Shown: positions 9,322-14,393 of the stretch, in pieces | How positions within the stretch are numbered: position 1 is the first letter of the stretch | How the letters are laid out: every line of letters begins with the position of its first letter | Assembly (NCBI GenBank): GCA_934130705.1 | Contig: CAKOYL010000018.1 | Span: forward strand, 1 to 14,397 | Origin: an uncultured Clostridia bacterium | Lineage (GTDB): Bacteria > Bacillota_A > Clostridia > TANB77 > CAG-508 | Reading direction: 5' to 3' | Length of the DNA stretch: 14,397 nt | The notes under the pieces: generated by a model | What the model was told of the DNA's origin: nothing | What the model saw: the letters and a program-made list of their open reading frames with translations, nothing else | The model's database searches: none | Made by a program: the position numbers and the translations under genes

Positions 9322-10218
9322 ATGGAAAATTCCAAATTAACTTTAAGACATTTAACAAGTAAGAAACTTTCAGTAAAATTGAAACATGGATATACTCTTA
9401 ATAATTTTATTCGGGAATATAATTGTAGCAAAGAGGATTTCCAAAAATTTTTAAAAAAGAATTTTTCTGAGGCTGCTTGTAAAAGAATGTTTGATCGTAT
9501 GGAAAAGAATTCCAAAAAAACATTTTCAAATCATAACTCTAACGAAGAGATTTTAATTAATTCTGAAAATGTTCAAAATTCTTTTGAACCATTAACAAAC
9601 AATGACGAAGAACTTGAAGTATTAACAGCAAGCCAATCACCTGCTTCTTTAAACATGAAATCTGAAAATTTAAAAGTGCTTAAAGCAAAAGAAGAACAAC
9701 TTAGAGCTGAGGTGATATCAAAAGAAACTACTCATGAAGCTTTAATTTCAAAAAGAAGATCTTTATATAAAAGGTTAGCAAAACAAAAAGATTTGATGTT
9801 GAAATTAAGAGAACTGATTAAGCAGCGCCAAAAAGATGTTGAAGAAATTTCTCAAGAATTAATTGAAACATCTAATGAGCTTGTTGCCTTAAAGGCTTCT
9901 TTAGCTTCTTCTAAGGAAGAGCTAATCGAAGTTAAAACTAATATAAACGAACTTGAAAAAGTTTCAATTTTCATCTATGAAAATGGTGAAATTGACACAG
10001 ATGATTTTCTAATTGATTTTCCTGAAACTTGGAATGATATTTTCGATTTTATTTTGCATAATAAGGTGGTGGAAGATTTATCAATCAAACAAATTAAACA
10101 ATTAGCAAAACTGCTAATTTTAACTAACATTCTAATCCAATCTCATTTGGAGTATGAATTAATTTTCGAATCAGAACCCGTTCAAAAAGCTTTCTTCCTT
10201 TTGGAAAAAGACTTCTAA
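9322..10218 (+). CDS. Large coiled-coil protein, HTH-like N-terminus
   Basis: Family not recognised. From the preferred ATG at 9322 (AAAGGAG about 10 nt upstream) the protein is 298 aa. An in-frame TTG at 9295 overlaps the previous gene and has no ribosome binding site. Residues 20-62 (KHGYTLNNFIREYNCSKEDF onward) look like a small helical DNA-binding-type module. A low-complexity polar linker spans 63-110. A long coiled coil (about 111-213) carries clear heptads rich in Lys, Glu and Leu. A compact C-terminal domain (214-298) starts VSIFIYENGEIDTDDF and ends in helices rich in Leu and Ile. The layout suggests an oligomeric nucleic-acid-associated or scaffold protein that works with the upstream helix-turn-helix product. 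It is closed by a strong terminator. Confidence 0.8.
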   Translation: MENSKLTLRHLTSKKLSVKLKHGYTLNNFIREYNCSKEDFQKFLKKNFSEAACKRMFDRMEKNSKKTFSNHNSNEEILINSENVQNSFEPLTNNDEELEVLTASQSPASLNMKSENLKVLKAKEEQLRAEVISKETTHEALISKRRSLYKRLAKQKDLMLKLRELIKQRQKDVEEISQELIETSNELVALKASLASSKEELIEVKTNINELEKVSIFIYENGEIDTDDFLIDFPETWNDIFDFILHNKVVEDLSIKQIKQLAKLLILTNILIQSHLEYELIFESEPVQKAFFLLEKDF

Positions 10219-10226
10219 TTAATTCG

Positions 10227-10262
10227 AGGCCGTGGAATATATTAATTTCTGCGGCCTTTTTC
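10227..10262 (+). terminator. Intrinsic terminator of the HTH/coiled-coil operon
   Basis: AGGCCG (10227-10232) pairs with CGGCCT (10252-10257). The stem extends through two G-U pairs and an AT-rich part around a short loop, followed by TTTTTCTT. The rluA promoter -35 begins at the end of this T-tract. Confidence 0.88.
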
Positions 10263-10291
10263 TTGCTATTTTGTATTTTTTCTTGTATAAT
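10263..10291 (+). promoter_or_regulatory. Promoter of rluA-type gene, likely leaderless
   Basis: -35 TTGCTA (10263-10268), 17-bp spacer, perfect -10 TATAAT (10286-10291). Only six bases separate the -10 from the ATG at 10298, so transcription should begin at or within one or two bases of the start codon. No Shine-Dalgarno-like sequence is present. Confidence 0.75.
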
Positions 10292-10297
10292 ATTTTC

Positions 10298-11176
10298 ATG
10301 AAAAATTTAACTGTAAATAATAAATATAATGAAAAAAAATTAAATAAATTTTTATTAGATAATATACCCGGTCTAACATTTGGAATTTTTTCTAATTTAC
10401 TTAGAAAAAAAGATATCAAAATAAATGGTAAAAGAATTAATAAAGATATCTTAGTTTATACTGGTGATGAGGTTATAGTTTATATTACTGATGATTTTTT
10501 AGAAAGTAAATGTTCTATTAATTTAGATATTGTATATGAAGACGAAAATATTTTAGTTATAAATAAACCGTCTAATCTCGAAGTAACTGGAACTAATTCT
10601 TTAACAGATTTAGTTCACAAAAAATATACCAACTCTGATTTTAAGCCGATGCCTTGTCATAGAATTGATAGAAATACTACTGGATTAGTTTTATTCGCAA
10701 AAAATGAATTATCTTTAGATATTCTTTTAAATAAATTTAAAAACCATGAAATAGAAAAACATTATCTAGCAATGGTTTATGGCATTCCAAGTGTTAACTA
10801 TAAAAGAAATGTAGCTTATTTATTTAAAGATAACAAAAAATCTCTGGTATATATTTCTAATTCACCTAAAAAAGGATATGTTAAAATCATTACTTCTTTT
10901 ACTGTTTTGGAAAAGAGAAAGGATAATACTTCTATCTTAGATGTCCAAATTGAAACCGGTAAAACTCATCAAATTAGAGCTCATCTTGCTTATTTAGGTT
11001 TTCCTATTATAGGTGATGGAAAATATGGTAAAAATGAAATTAATAAGAAATTTGGAAAGAAAACTCAAATGCTTTGTAATTATTTCTTAAAATTTAATTT
11101 TAATACTGACTCTAATTTATTAAATTATCTAAATAATAAAATTATTTCATTAGATACAAAAAAATTATTGAAATAA
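10298..11176 (+). CDS. RluA-family pseudouridine synthase
   Basis: Isomerises specific uridines in structured RNA (rRNA or tRNA) to pseudouridine. The 292-aa protein begins with an S4-like RNA-binding domain (about 12-62: KKLNKFLL, then NLLRKKDIKINGKRI). The catalytic domain has DENILVINKPSNLEV (82-96), catalytic D124 in HRIDRNTTGLVLFAK (121-135), and ETGKTHQIRAHL (219-230) followed by IIGDGKYG. This order fits the RluC/RluD-type subfamily; the exact target position cannot be told. The ATG at 10298 is chosen because it starts the S4 domain and follows directly on a good promoter. An upstream in-frame GTG at 10232 lies inside the preceding terminator. The absence of a ribosome binding site with a -10 ending 6 nt before ATG implies a leaderless mRNA. 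Confidence 0.94.
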   Translation: MKNLTVNNKYNEKKLNKFLLDNIPGLTFGIFSNLLRKKDIKINGKRINKDILVYTGDEVIVYITDDFLESKCSINLDIVYEDENILVINKPSNLEVTGTNSLTDLVHKKYTNSDFKPMPCHRIDRNTTGLVLFAKNELSLDILLNKFKNHEIEKHYLAMVYGIPSVNYKRNVAYLFKDNKKSLVYISNSPKKGYVKIITSFTVLEKRKDNTSILDVQIETGKTHQIRAHLAYLGFPIIGDGKYGKNEINKKFGKKTQMLCNYFLKFNFNTDSNLLNYLNNKIISLDTKKLLK

Positions 11177-11216
11177 AAATCAAAAGCAAGGTTATAAATC
11201 CTTGCTTTTGATTTTT
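11175..11216. terminator. Bidirectional terminator between convergent genes
   Basis: A 17-bp perfect stem (11175-11191 with 11200-11216; core ATCAAAAGCAAGG) with loop TTATAAAT. The A-tract and T-tract flank both sides, so it can serve rluA from the left and the minus-strand gene from the right. Confidence 0.9.
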
Positions 11217-11231
11217 TCAATTTTTTAGGAA

Positions 11232-11564
11232 TTAAAATGTTGTAAAATCAAGTTCTTTATTACTAAAGAATCTCTTGTATTCACCACATGTTGAATAGCC
11301 ATTTTCAAATATGACTGAACGAGTATTGTCCTTATCAGAATCAACATTTACATAGAATCTTTTTTCAGTGTCTGAAAATTTTTCCCACTTCGTAATTTGC
11401 TCAACTATCGGTGACATTTTTTCAGCATCTTTCTTTTCAAATGCCAATTCAATTTGTGTTCCATCTGTACAAATAATGAAATTGACACCGTCAAAGTTTG
11501 CCATTACTGAATTCCCAAAATTTGGTTTTGCAGAAATCAAAAACTTTTTTGTTTTTTGATTCAT
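11232..11564 (-). CDS. Hypothetical protein, possibly 5'-truncated by TAG
   Basis: Family not recognised. From ATG 11564 the product is 110 aa with alternating beta-like strands (KKFLISAKPNF, ANFDGVNFIICTDG, RFYVNVDSDK, RSVIFENGYSTCGEYK) and two Cys, so a small soluble beta-rich protein. The ATG at 11564 has only a weak GGAAA in front. The frame stays open upstream for 18 codons to a TAG (11619-11621). Ten further codons lead to an ATG at 11651 that has an excellent AGGAGG site and promoter. The original gene was probably 139 residues (or 140 codons with stop) and now carries a nonsense codon at position 11. Translation may restart at 11564, or the gene may be decaying. Confidence 0.6.
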   Translation of the reverse strand: MNQKTKKFLISAKPNFGNSVMANFDGVNFIICTDGTQIELAFEKKDAEKMSPIVEQITKWEKFSDTEKRFYVNVDSDKDNTRSVIFENGYSTCGEYKRFFSNKELDFTTF

Positions 11565-11651
11565 TTTTGTTTCCAGATAATAGATAACTTCCTCTGTTCT
11601 GAATTCATGTAATTCTACCTATTCTCCATCCCGTTTAAAACTAATTGCCAT
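11565..11651 (-). pseudogene. In-frame 5' extension interrupted by TAG codon 11
   Basis: ATG 11651-11649 opens a frame reading MAISFKRDGE, then TAG (11619-11621), then VELHEFRTEEVIYYLETK, and runs directly into the 110-aa ORF in the same frame. The ATG has AGGAGG 8-13 nt upstream and a promoter at 11719-11746. TAG ends dprA normally in this window, so general recoding is unlikely. A single C-to-T (CAG to TAG) or similar change would explain it. A ten-codon leader peptide is an alternative reading. Confidence 0.6.
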
Positions 11652-11718
11652 TTGTTTTCCTCCTACAGTTGTTTTGAAGATTAATTAGTTACTGTTACAC
11701 ATAACTGCGAATATATAT

Positions 11719-11746
11719 ATTATAGTACATTTTATGTAAAAATCAA
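11719..11746 (-). promoter_or_regulatory. Promoter of the TAG-interrupted gene
   Basis: -35 TTGATT (11741-11746), 16-bp spacer, perfect -10 TATAAT (11719-11724) on the minus strand. The spacer TTTACATAAAATGTAC contains the small palindrome TACATAAAATGTA and is nearly identical to that of the 82-aa gene's promoter (13580-13608). Confidence 0.75.
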
Positions 11747-11796
11747 GATTTAATCATGTATAACATTAATATAGTTAACGCATTTCTGTATAATTT

Positions 11797-11825
11797 TTGA
11801 CTTTTTATGTGAATCGTTGTATACT
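11797..11825 (+). promoter_or_regulatory. Promoter for the MYG1-like gene
   Basis: -35 TTGACT (11797-11802), 17-bp spacer, -10 TATACT (11820-11825). The predicted start near 11832 leaves a leader of about 145 nt. Confidence 0.65.
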
Positions 11826-11835
11826 TATATCTGTT

Positions 11836-11851
11836 CTATTTTATAAAATAG
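11836..11851. promoter_or_regulatory. Perfect 16-bp palindrome, possible operator
   Basis: CTATTTTATAAAATAG equals its own reverse complement and lies a few bases after the predicted transcription start of the MYG1-like gene, a usual position for a repressor site. AT-rich sequence makes chance palindromes more likely, so the operator role is inference. Confidence 0.4.
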
Positions 11852-11977
11852 TACTTTGAAATTTTTTTAAGTTGTTAAAAGTCTTTTTGTTATCTAAGGT
11901 TGAAACGATATATACCTAATAAAGAGCGATTATGACTTAAAACAGCTAGATTAGCCACAATGGCAGGAGGAAATTAT

Positions 11978-12883
11978 ATGCTAACCACAACTACTAACAT
12001 ATCAAATGCAAAACTTATCACTCACGCTGGATTATTCCATGCTGACGATGTTCTTGCTACTGTAATCTTAAAGAAAGTTTTCGGAAATCTCTCTGTTTGC
12101 CGTACTTTCAAAGTCCCTGAAAATGGTATTTCTGATGATGTAATCGTTTACGATATCGGATTTGGTAAGTATGATCACCACCAAAAAGGTGGTAACGGCT
12201 CTCGAGAAAACGGTGTTCCTTACGCTGCAGTTGGTCTTATTTGGAAAGACTTCGGCCCTAAACTTGTAGCCAATACCTGTAATCCTAACTTTGTTTGGAC
12301 TCTTATTGATAGAGACCTTATCCAGGGCGTGGATGCTATTGATAACGGTAAAATGCCTAAAACAGATTATCCTGCTCAAGTTATGTCGTTCTCACAGACA
12401 ATTTCTGTTTTTAATCCTAATTGGGATAGCAATATGTCAGCTGATGAGGCATTCATTAAAGCTGTTGAATTTGCTGAAATTGTTTTCAACAATGTTTTTG
12501 AACATGCCGTATCTAAGGCAAAGGCTCAAAGTATTGTTGATAAAACGATTGATTATGCTGAAGAACACATCATGGTACTTGAACAGTTTGTTCCTTGGCA
12601 AGAATTTCTCTTCGCATCTGAAAGCGATAAAGCTGACGATATCCAGTTTGTTGTATTTCCTTCTAATAGGGGTGGATTCAACTGGCAGTGTGTTCCTGAT
12701 GAATTAGGTGGCTTTGGACAGAGAAAATCTGTGCCAACAGAATGGAAAGGGCTTCGTGATCTTGAACTTCAAGAAGTAACAGATGTTAAAACTGCAACTT
12801 TCTGCCATCCAGCAGGATTCATCGGAGGTGCCGAAACTCTTGAAGATGCTATTGCACTTGCAAGAATCGCTGTTGAATCTTAA
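11978..12883 (+). CDS. MYG1-family (DHH-like) hydrolase/exonuclease
   Basis: Member of the MYG1 (UPF0160) family, relatives of DHH phosphoesterases; the eukaryotic member is a 3'-5' RNA exonuclease, while bacterial roles are poorly known. The 301-aa length is normal. The metal-binding motifs are present in order: ITHAGLFHADD (H16, H21, D23, D24), VYDIG (D59), KYDHHQKG (D66-H68) and GVDAIDNG (117-124). The C-terminal part has FPSNRGGFNWQCVP (227-240) and ends with GGAETLEDAIALAR, both typical of the family. The ATG at 11978 is chosen because AGGAGG lies 7-12 nt upstream; an in-frame ATG at 11960 overlaps that site. Codons are richer in G and C (GCT, GAC, GGC, CTT) than neighbouring genes, suggesting a different origin or high expression. 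A long leader with a palindrome suggests regulation. Confidence 0.93.
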   Translation: MLTTTTNISNAKLITHAGLFHADDVLATVILKKVFGNLSVCRTFKVPENGISDDVIVYDIGFGKYDHHQKGGNGSRENGVPYAAVGLIWKDFGPKLVANTCNPNFVWTLIDRDLIQGVDAIDNGKMPKTDYPAQVMSFSQTISVFNPNWDSNMSADEAFIKAVEFAEIVFNNVFEHAVSKAKAQSIVDKTIDYAEEHIMVLEQFVPWQEFLFASESDKADDIQFVVFPSNRGGFNWQCVPDELGGFGQRKSVPTEWKGLRDLELQEVTDVKTATFCHPAGFIGGAETLEDAIALARIAVES

Positions 12884-12913
12884 TTACAGCATAGATGGTT
12901 AAAATAGCTATAC

Positions 12914-12955
12914 AAAAAAGCAAGTTTTCTACAATTGTAGTTCTTGCTTTTTTAT
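12914..12955 (+). terminator. Intrinsic terminator of the MYG1-like gene
   Basis: AAAAAAGCAAG (12914-12924) pairs with CTTGCTTTTTT (12943-12953). An inner palindrome CTACAATTGTAG (12929-12940) extends the hairpin. T-runs exist on both strands. Confidence 0.88.
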
Positions 12956-12961
12956 AAATTA

Positions 12962-12998
12962 AAACCTCAAGTATATCTTACGAACTACTTGAGGTTCT
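12962..12998 (-). terminator. Terminator downstream of the tRNA-Leu fragment
   Basis: AACCTCAAGTA (12963-12973) and TACTTGAGGTT (12986-12996) form an 11-bp stem with a 12-nt loop. On the minus strand it follows the tRNA CCA end by 4 nt and continues into TTTTAATTT, as expected for the native terminator of a tRNA-Leu gene. Confidence 0.8.
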
Positions 12999-13000
12999 TA

Positions 13001-13057
13001 TGGTGCAGATGGCCGGAATCGAACCGGCACGGTTTATTCAACCGCAGGATTTTAAGT
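13001..13057 (-). other. tRNA-Leu(UAA) 3' fragment, likely att site
   Basis: On the minus strand the sequence runs from the anticodon loop CTTAAAA (anticodon TAA at 13054-13052) through the anticodon-stem 3' strand TCCTG, a long variable arm (CGGTT...AACCG), a perfect T-arm (GCCGG-TTCGATT-CCGGC), the acceptor 3' strand CATCTGC, A and CCA. The 5' half (acceptor 5' strand, D-arm, 5' anticodon stem) is missing; upstream bases are unrelated AT-rich DNA. This is the usual mark of a tyrosine-recombinase element that integrated into the 3' end of a tRNA gene. The cut-off at the anticodon loop is a common crossover place. The intact tRNA should lie at the far end of the element, beyond the window's right edge. 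Confidence 0.85.
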
Positions 13058-13209
13058 TATTCTATCATTTTAATGGTTAGTAATGAATAATACTTTTTAA
13101 TCCTGTTATTTTTGTACTCAAAACCTTATTATTTCAAACTATTTTGTTGATTTTTATTGTAACATATACATTTTATAATTTATATAAATCTGACATAACT
13201 TGTTTAAGT

Positions 13210-13231
13210 TTTGTTAGAAATTTGTTAGAAA
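13210..13231 (+). repeat. Two tandem 11-bp direct repeats
   Basis: TTTGTTAGAAA occurs twice back to back (13210-13220, 13221-13231), about 150 bp from the tRNA-Leu core and on the presumed element side. Placement and size fit arm-type binding sites of a tyrosine integrase. Confidence 0.7.
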
Positions 13232-13251
13232 AATTTTAAGCAGTATAACAT

Positions 13252-13284
13252 GAAATAGACACTATACCTTTCGGCATAGTGTCC
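13252..13284 (-). terminator. Terminator of the 82-aa gene with GAAA tetraloop
   Basis: On the minus strand, GACACTATGCC pairs with GGTATAGTGTC (one G-U pair) around a GAAA tetraloop, giving an 11-bp stem (13283-13273 with 13268-13258). The T-tract after it is short (TATTT). It starts 17 nt past the gene's stop. Confidence 0.8.
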
Positions 13285-13300
13285 AATTTCTTAGGGCTAA

Positions 13301-13549
13301 TTAGTCGATAGAAGAAACGATAATGTTTTTCTTTCCATGTTCATTCTTCTTTCTGCCTTCTTTTGCTACCAATTTACCGTAGTTTCTGAAACTTCTCTGT
13401 CCATATTCAGTTGTGATAACACAGCTTCCAATTTCAGAGTGAATGTCCAATGTATTGAACATCATTTCAGTATATTCCCGCGATTCATTGGGTTTAAGAC
13501 TTCCACCTAAGATTTCAAGTGCGACCGATGTTTTGTTTGTTACTGTCAT
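13301..13549 (-). CDS. Hypothetical protein, 82 aa
   Basis: Family not recognised. The small soluble protein begins MTVTNKTSVALEILGGSLKP, which reads like beta strands of a small sandwich or barrel. It continues with a Thr/Tyr/Gly-rich middle (VITTEYGQRSFRNYGK) and a basic stretch (KEGRKKNEHGKK, 63-74), so nucleic-acid contact is possible. Coding is well supported by an AGGAGGTG site, a promoter with correct spacing and a tetraloop terminator. Codons are richer in G and C than in most of the window, like the MYG1-like gene. It is the first gene inside the presumed element next to the att fragment. Its promoter closely resembles that of the TAG-interrupted gene outside the element. Confidence 0.75.
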   Translation of the reverse strand: MTVTNKTSVALEILGGSLKPNESREYTEMMFNTLDIHSEIGSCVITTEYGQRSFRNYGKLVAKEGRKKNEHGKKNIIVSSID

Positions 13550-13579
13550 AACAGCACCTCCTAATTAATTTGTAATTAT

Positions 13580-13608
13580 ATTATACTACATTTTACATAA
13601 AATATCAA
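13580..13608 (-). promoter_or_regulatory. Promoter of the 82-aa gene
   Basis: -35 TTGATA (13603-13608), 17-bp spacer, perfect -10 TATAAT (13580-13585). The spacer contains the near-palindrome ATTTTATGTAAAAT, shared with the promoter at 11719-11746. Confidence 0.75.
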
Positions 13609-13611
13609 ATC

Positions 13612-13639
13612 TTGCTTTTAATCAAATTTTGCATATTTA
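13612..13639 (+). promoter_or_regulatory. Weak candidate promoter for repA
   Basis: -35-like TTGCTT (13612-13617), 16-bp spacer, -10-like TATTTA (13634-13639). If used, transcription would start just before the leader hairpin at 13651. Confidence 0.3.
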
Positions 13640-13650
13640 AAATTCAAAAC

Positions 13651-13685
13651 GAACAGGCATAGTTTATTACCTGTTCTAATTTTTC
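13651..13685 (+). terminator. Leader hairpin with T-run before repA
   Basis: GAACAGG (13651-13657) pairs with CCTGTTC (13670-13676) around a 12-nt loop and is followed by TAATTTTT. It has terminator form but lies upstream of repA with no plus-strand gene before it, so an attenuator controlling repA is plausible. Confidence 0.55.
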
Positions 13686-13724
13686 GCCACAAAATCGATT
13701 GTCGTGCGAAGGAAAGGAAAATAT

Positions 13725-14279
13725 ATGCAAGATTTTAATTTTTATAAAGTTAATGAAACTTTAAACCATAAATATTATCAAATACCACAGGAATTGTTCG
13801 TAAATCCTTTATATAAAAATACATTAAATTCTGATAGTAAATTGTTATATGGTTTCTTATTAGATAGATTATCTTTATCTATAAAAAATAATTGGCATGA
13901 TGAAAATGGAAATGTGTATTTGATATTTACTAGAAAAGAAGTACAAGATAAATTAAATCTATCTGATAAAACTGTTACTAAAGCATTTAAACAATTATCA
14001 GATGTTAAGTTAATATATGAAAAGAAACAAGGTTTTAGTAAACCTAAGCTTATATATGTTGCAAAAATACAACATCAAAATATAGAAATATCACATAATC
14101 GTAAAAATTACGATTATATAAACGGAGATTCTACGATTACCGAATCGGAAAATTTCCGTGCAATCAATACTAATAATAATTATACTTATAAAAATAATAA
14201 GGCTAATAAAAATTCAATGAGATATTCTGGTAGAGATTATTCGCCTGAATTTTTAAACAGCTTATATGCTAATGTGTAA
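13725..14279 (+). CDS. RepA_N-type replication initiator
   Basis: Replication initiator of the type found on low-GC Firmicute plasmids and on Tn1549-like integrative elements; it would bind an origin and recruit the host replication machinery. At 184 aa its N-terminal winged-helix RepA_N domain spans about 15-113: YYQIPQELF (18-26), DSKLLYGFLLDRLSLS (37-52), IFTRKEVQDKLNLSDKTVTK (67-86), then GFSKPKLIYV (103-112). Residues 115-168 are an Asn/Thr-rich linker, and a short conserved-looking tail SGRDYSPEFLNSLYANV closes the protein. The C-terminal domain of longer plasmid RepA proteins is absent, as in many element-borne versions. The ATG at 13725 has GGAAAGG upstream; a GTG at 13704 overlaps this site and is rejected. 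A hairpin with a T-run lies in the leader. Downstream is a hairpin cluster. Confidence 0.85.
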   Translation: MQDFNFYKVNETLNHKYYQIPQELFVNPLYKNTLNSDSKLLYGFLLDRLSLSIKNNWHDENGNVYLIFTRKEVQDKLNLSDKTVTKAFKQLSDVKLIYEKKQGFSKPKLIYVAKIQHQNIEISHNRKNYDYINGDSTITESENFRAINTNNNYTYKNNKANKNSMRYSGRDYSPEFLNSLYANV

Positions 14280-14283
14280 TGAC

Positions 14284-14317
14284 TTTACCTAAATTGCTAG
14301 TAGCATATTTAGGTAAA
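14284..14317 (+). repeat. Strong hairpin after repA
   Basis: TTTACCTAAAT (14284-14294) pairs perfectly with ATTTAGGTAAA (14307-14317). The helix continues with TGCT/AGCA around a 3-nt loop and one bulged T. No T-run follows, so it is not a classical terminator despite its place 5 nt after the repA stop. Confidence 0.75.
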
Positions 14318-14323
14318 ACGGGT

Positions 14324-14393
14324 GTAGGGTGTCCCTACCACACTGACACTTTTTCCCATAAGGGTAAAAAAGTGTCGTAGTGTGTTACAACAC
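14324..14393 (+). other. Cluster of hairpins, candidate transfer origin
   Basis: Three further inverted repeats follow. GTAGGG-TGT-CCCTAC is at 14324-14338. A long interrupted stem joins CACACTGACACTTTTT-CCC (14339-14357) to GGG, AAAAAGTGTC and AGTGTG (14362-14384) around an ATAA loop, with TA and GT bulges. GTGTT-AC-AACAC is at 14382-14393. Dense stem-loops next to a replication gene at the edge of a mobile element fit an oriT or a single-strand origin. The function is inference, because the next gene, possibly a relaxase, is outside the window. Confidence 0.45.

Larger units (their letters stand above)
11652..11977. other. Divergent regulatory gap, 326 bp
   Basis: Holds the minus-strand promoter and leader of the TAG-interrupted gene, the plus-strand promoter of the MYG1-like gene, a 16-bp palindrome just after its predicted start of transcription, and about 120 nt of further leader without an ORF that I can support. 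Confidence 0.7.
12884..13300. other. Intergenic gap with terminators and element end, 417 bp
   Basis: Holds the terminator of the MYG1-like gene, a second terminator on the minus strand, the tRNA-Leu 3' fragment, two 11-bp direct repeats, and the terminator of the 82-aa gene. I see no protein-coding gene in it. Confidence 0.8.

Noticed and set aside
10232..10297. GTG start extending the pseudouridine synthase by 22 residues
   Set aside because: This stretch is the terminator stem and the promoter of the gene; the translated segment has no family similarity.
12291..12707. Plus-strand 138-codon frame inside the MYG1-like gene
   Set aside because: It is a +1 frame shadow of a gene with clear family motifs; it has no own ribosome binding site and a low-complexity Leu-rich translation.
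13001..13057. Functional complete tRNA-Leu
   Set aside because: The 5' acceptor strand, D-arm and 5' anticodon stem cannot be found upstream; only the 3' half is present.
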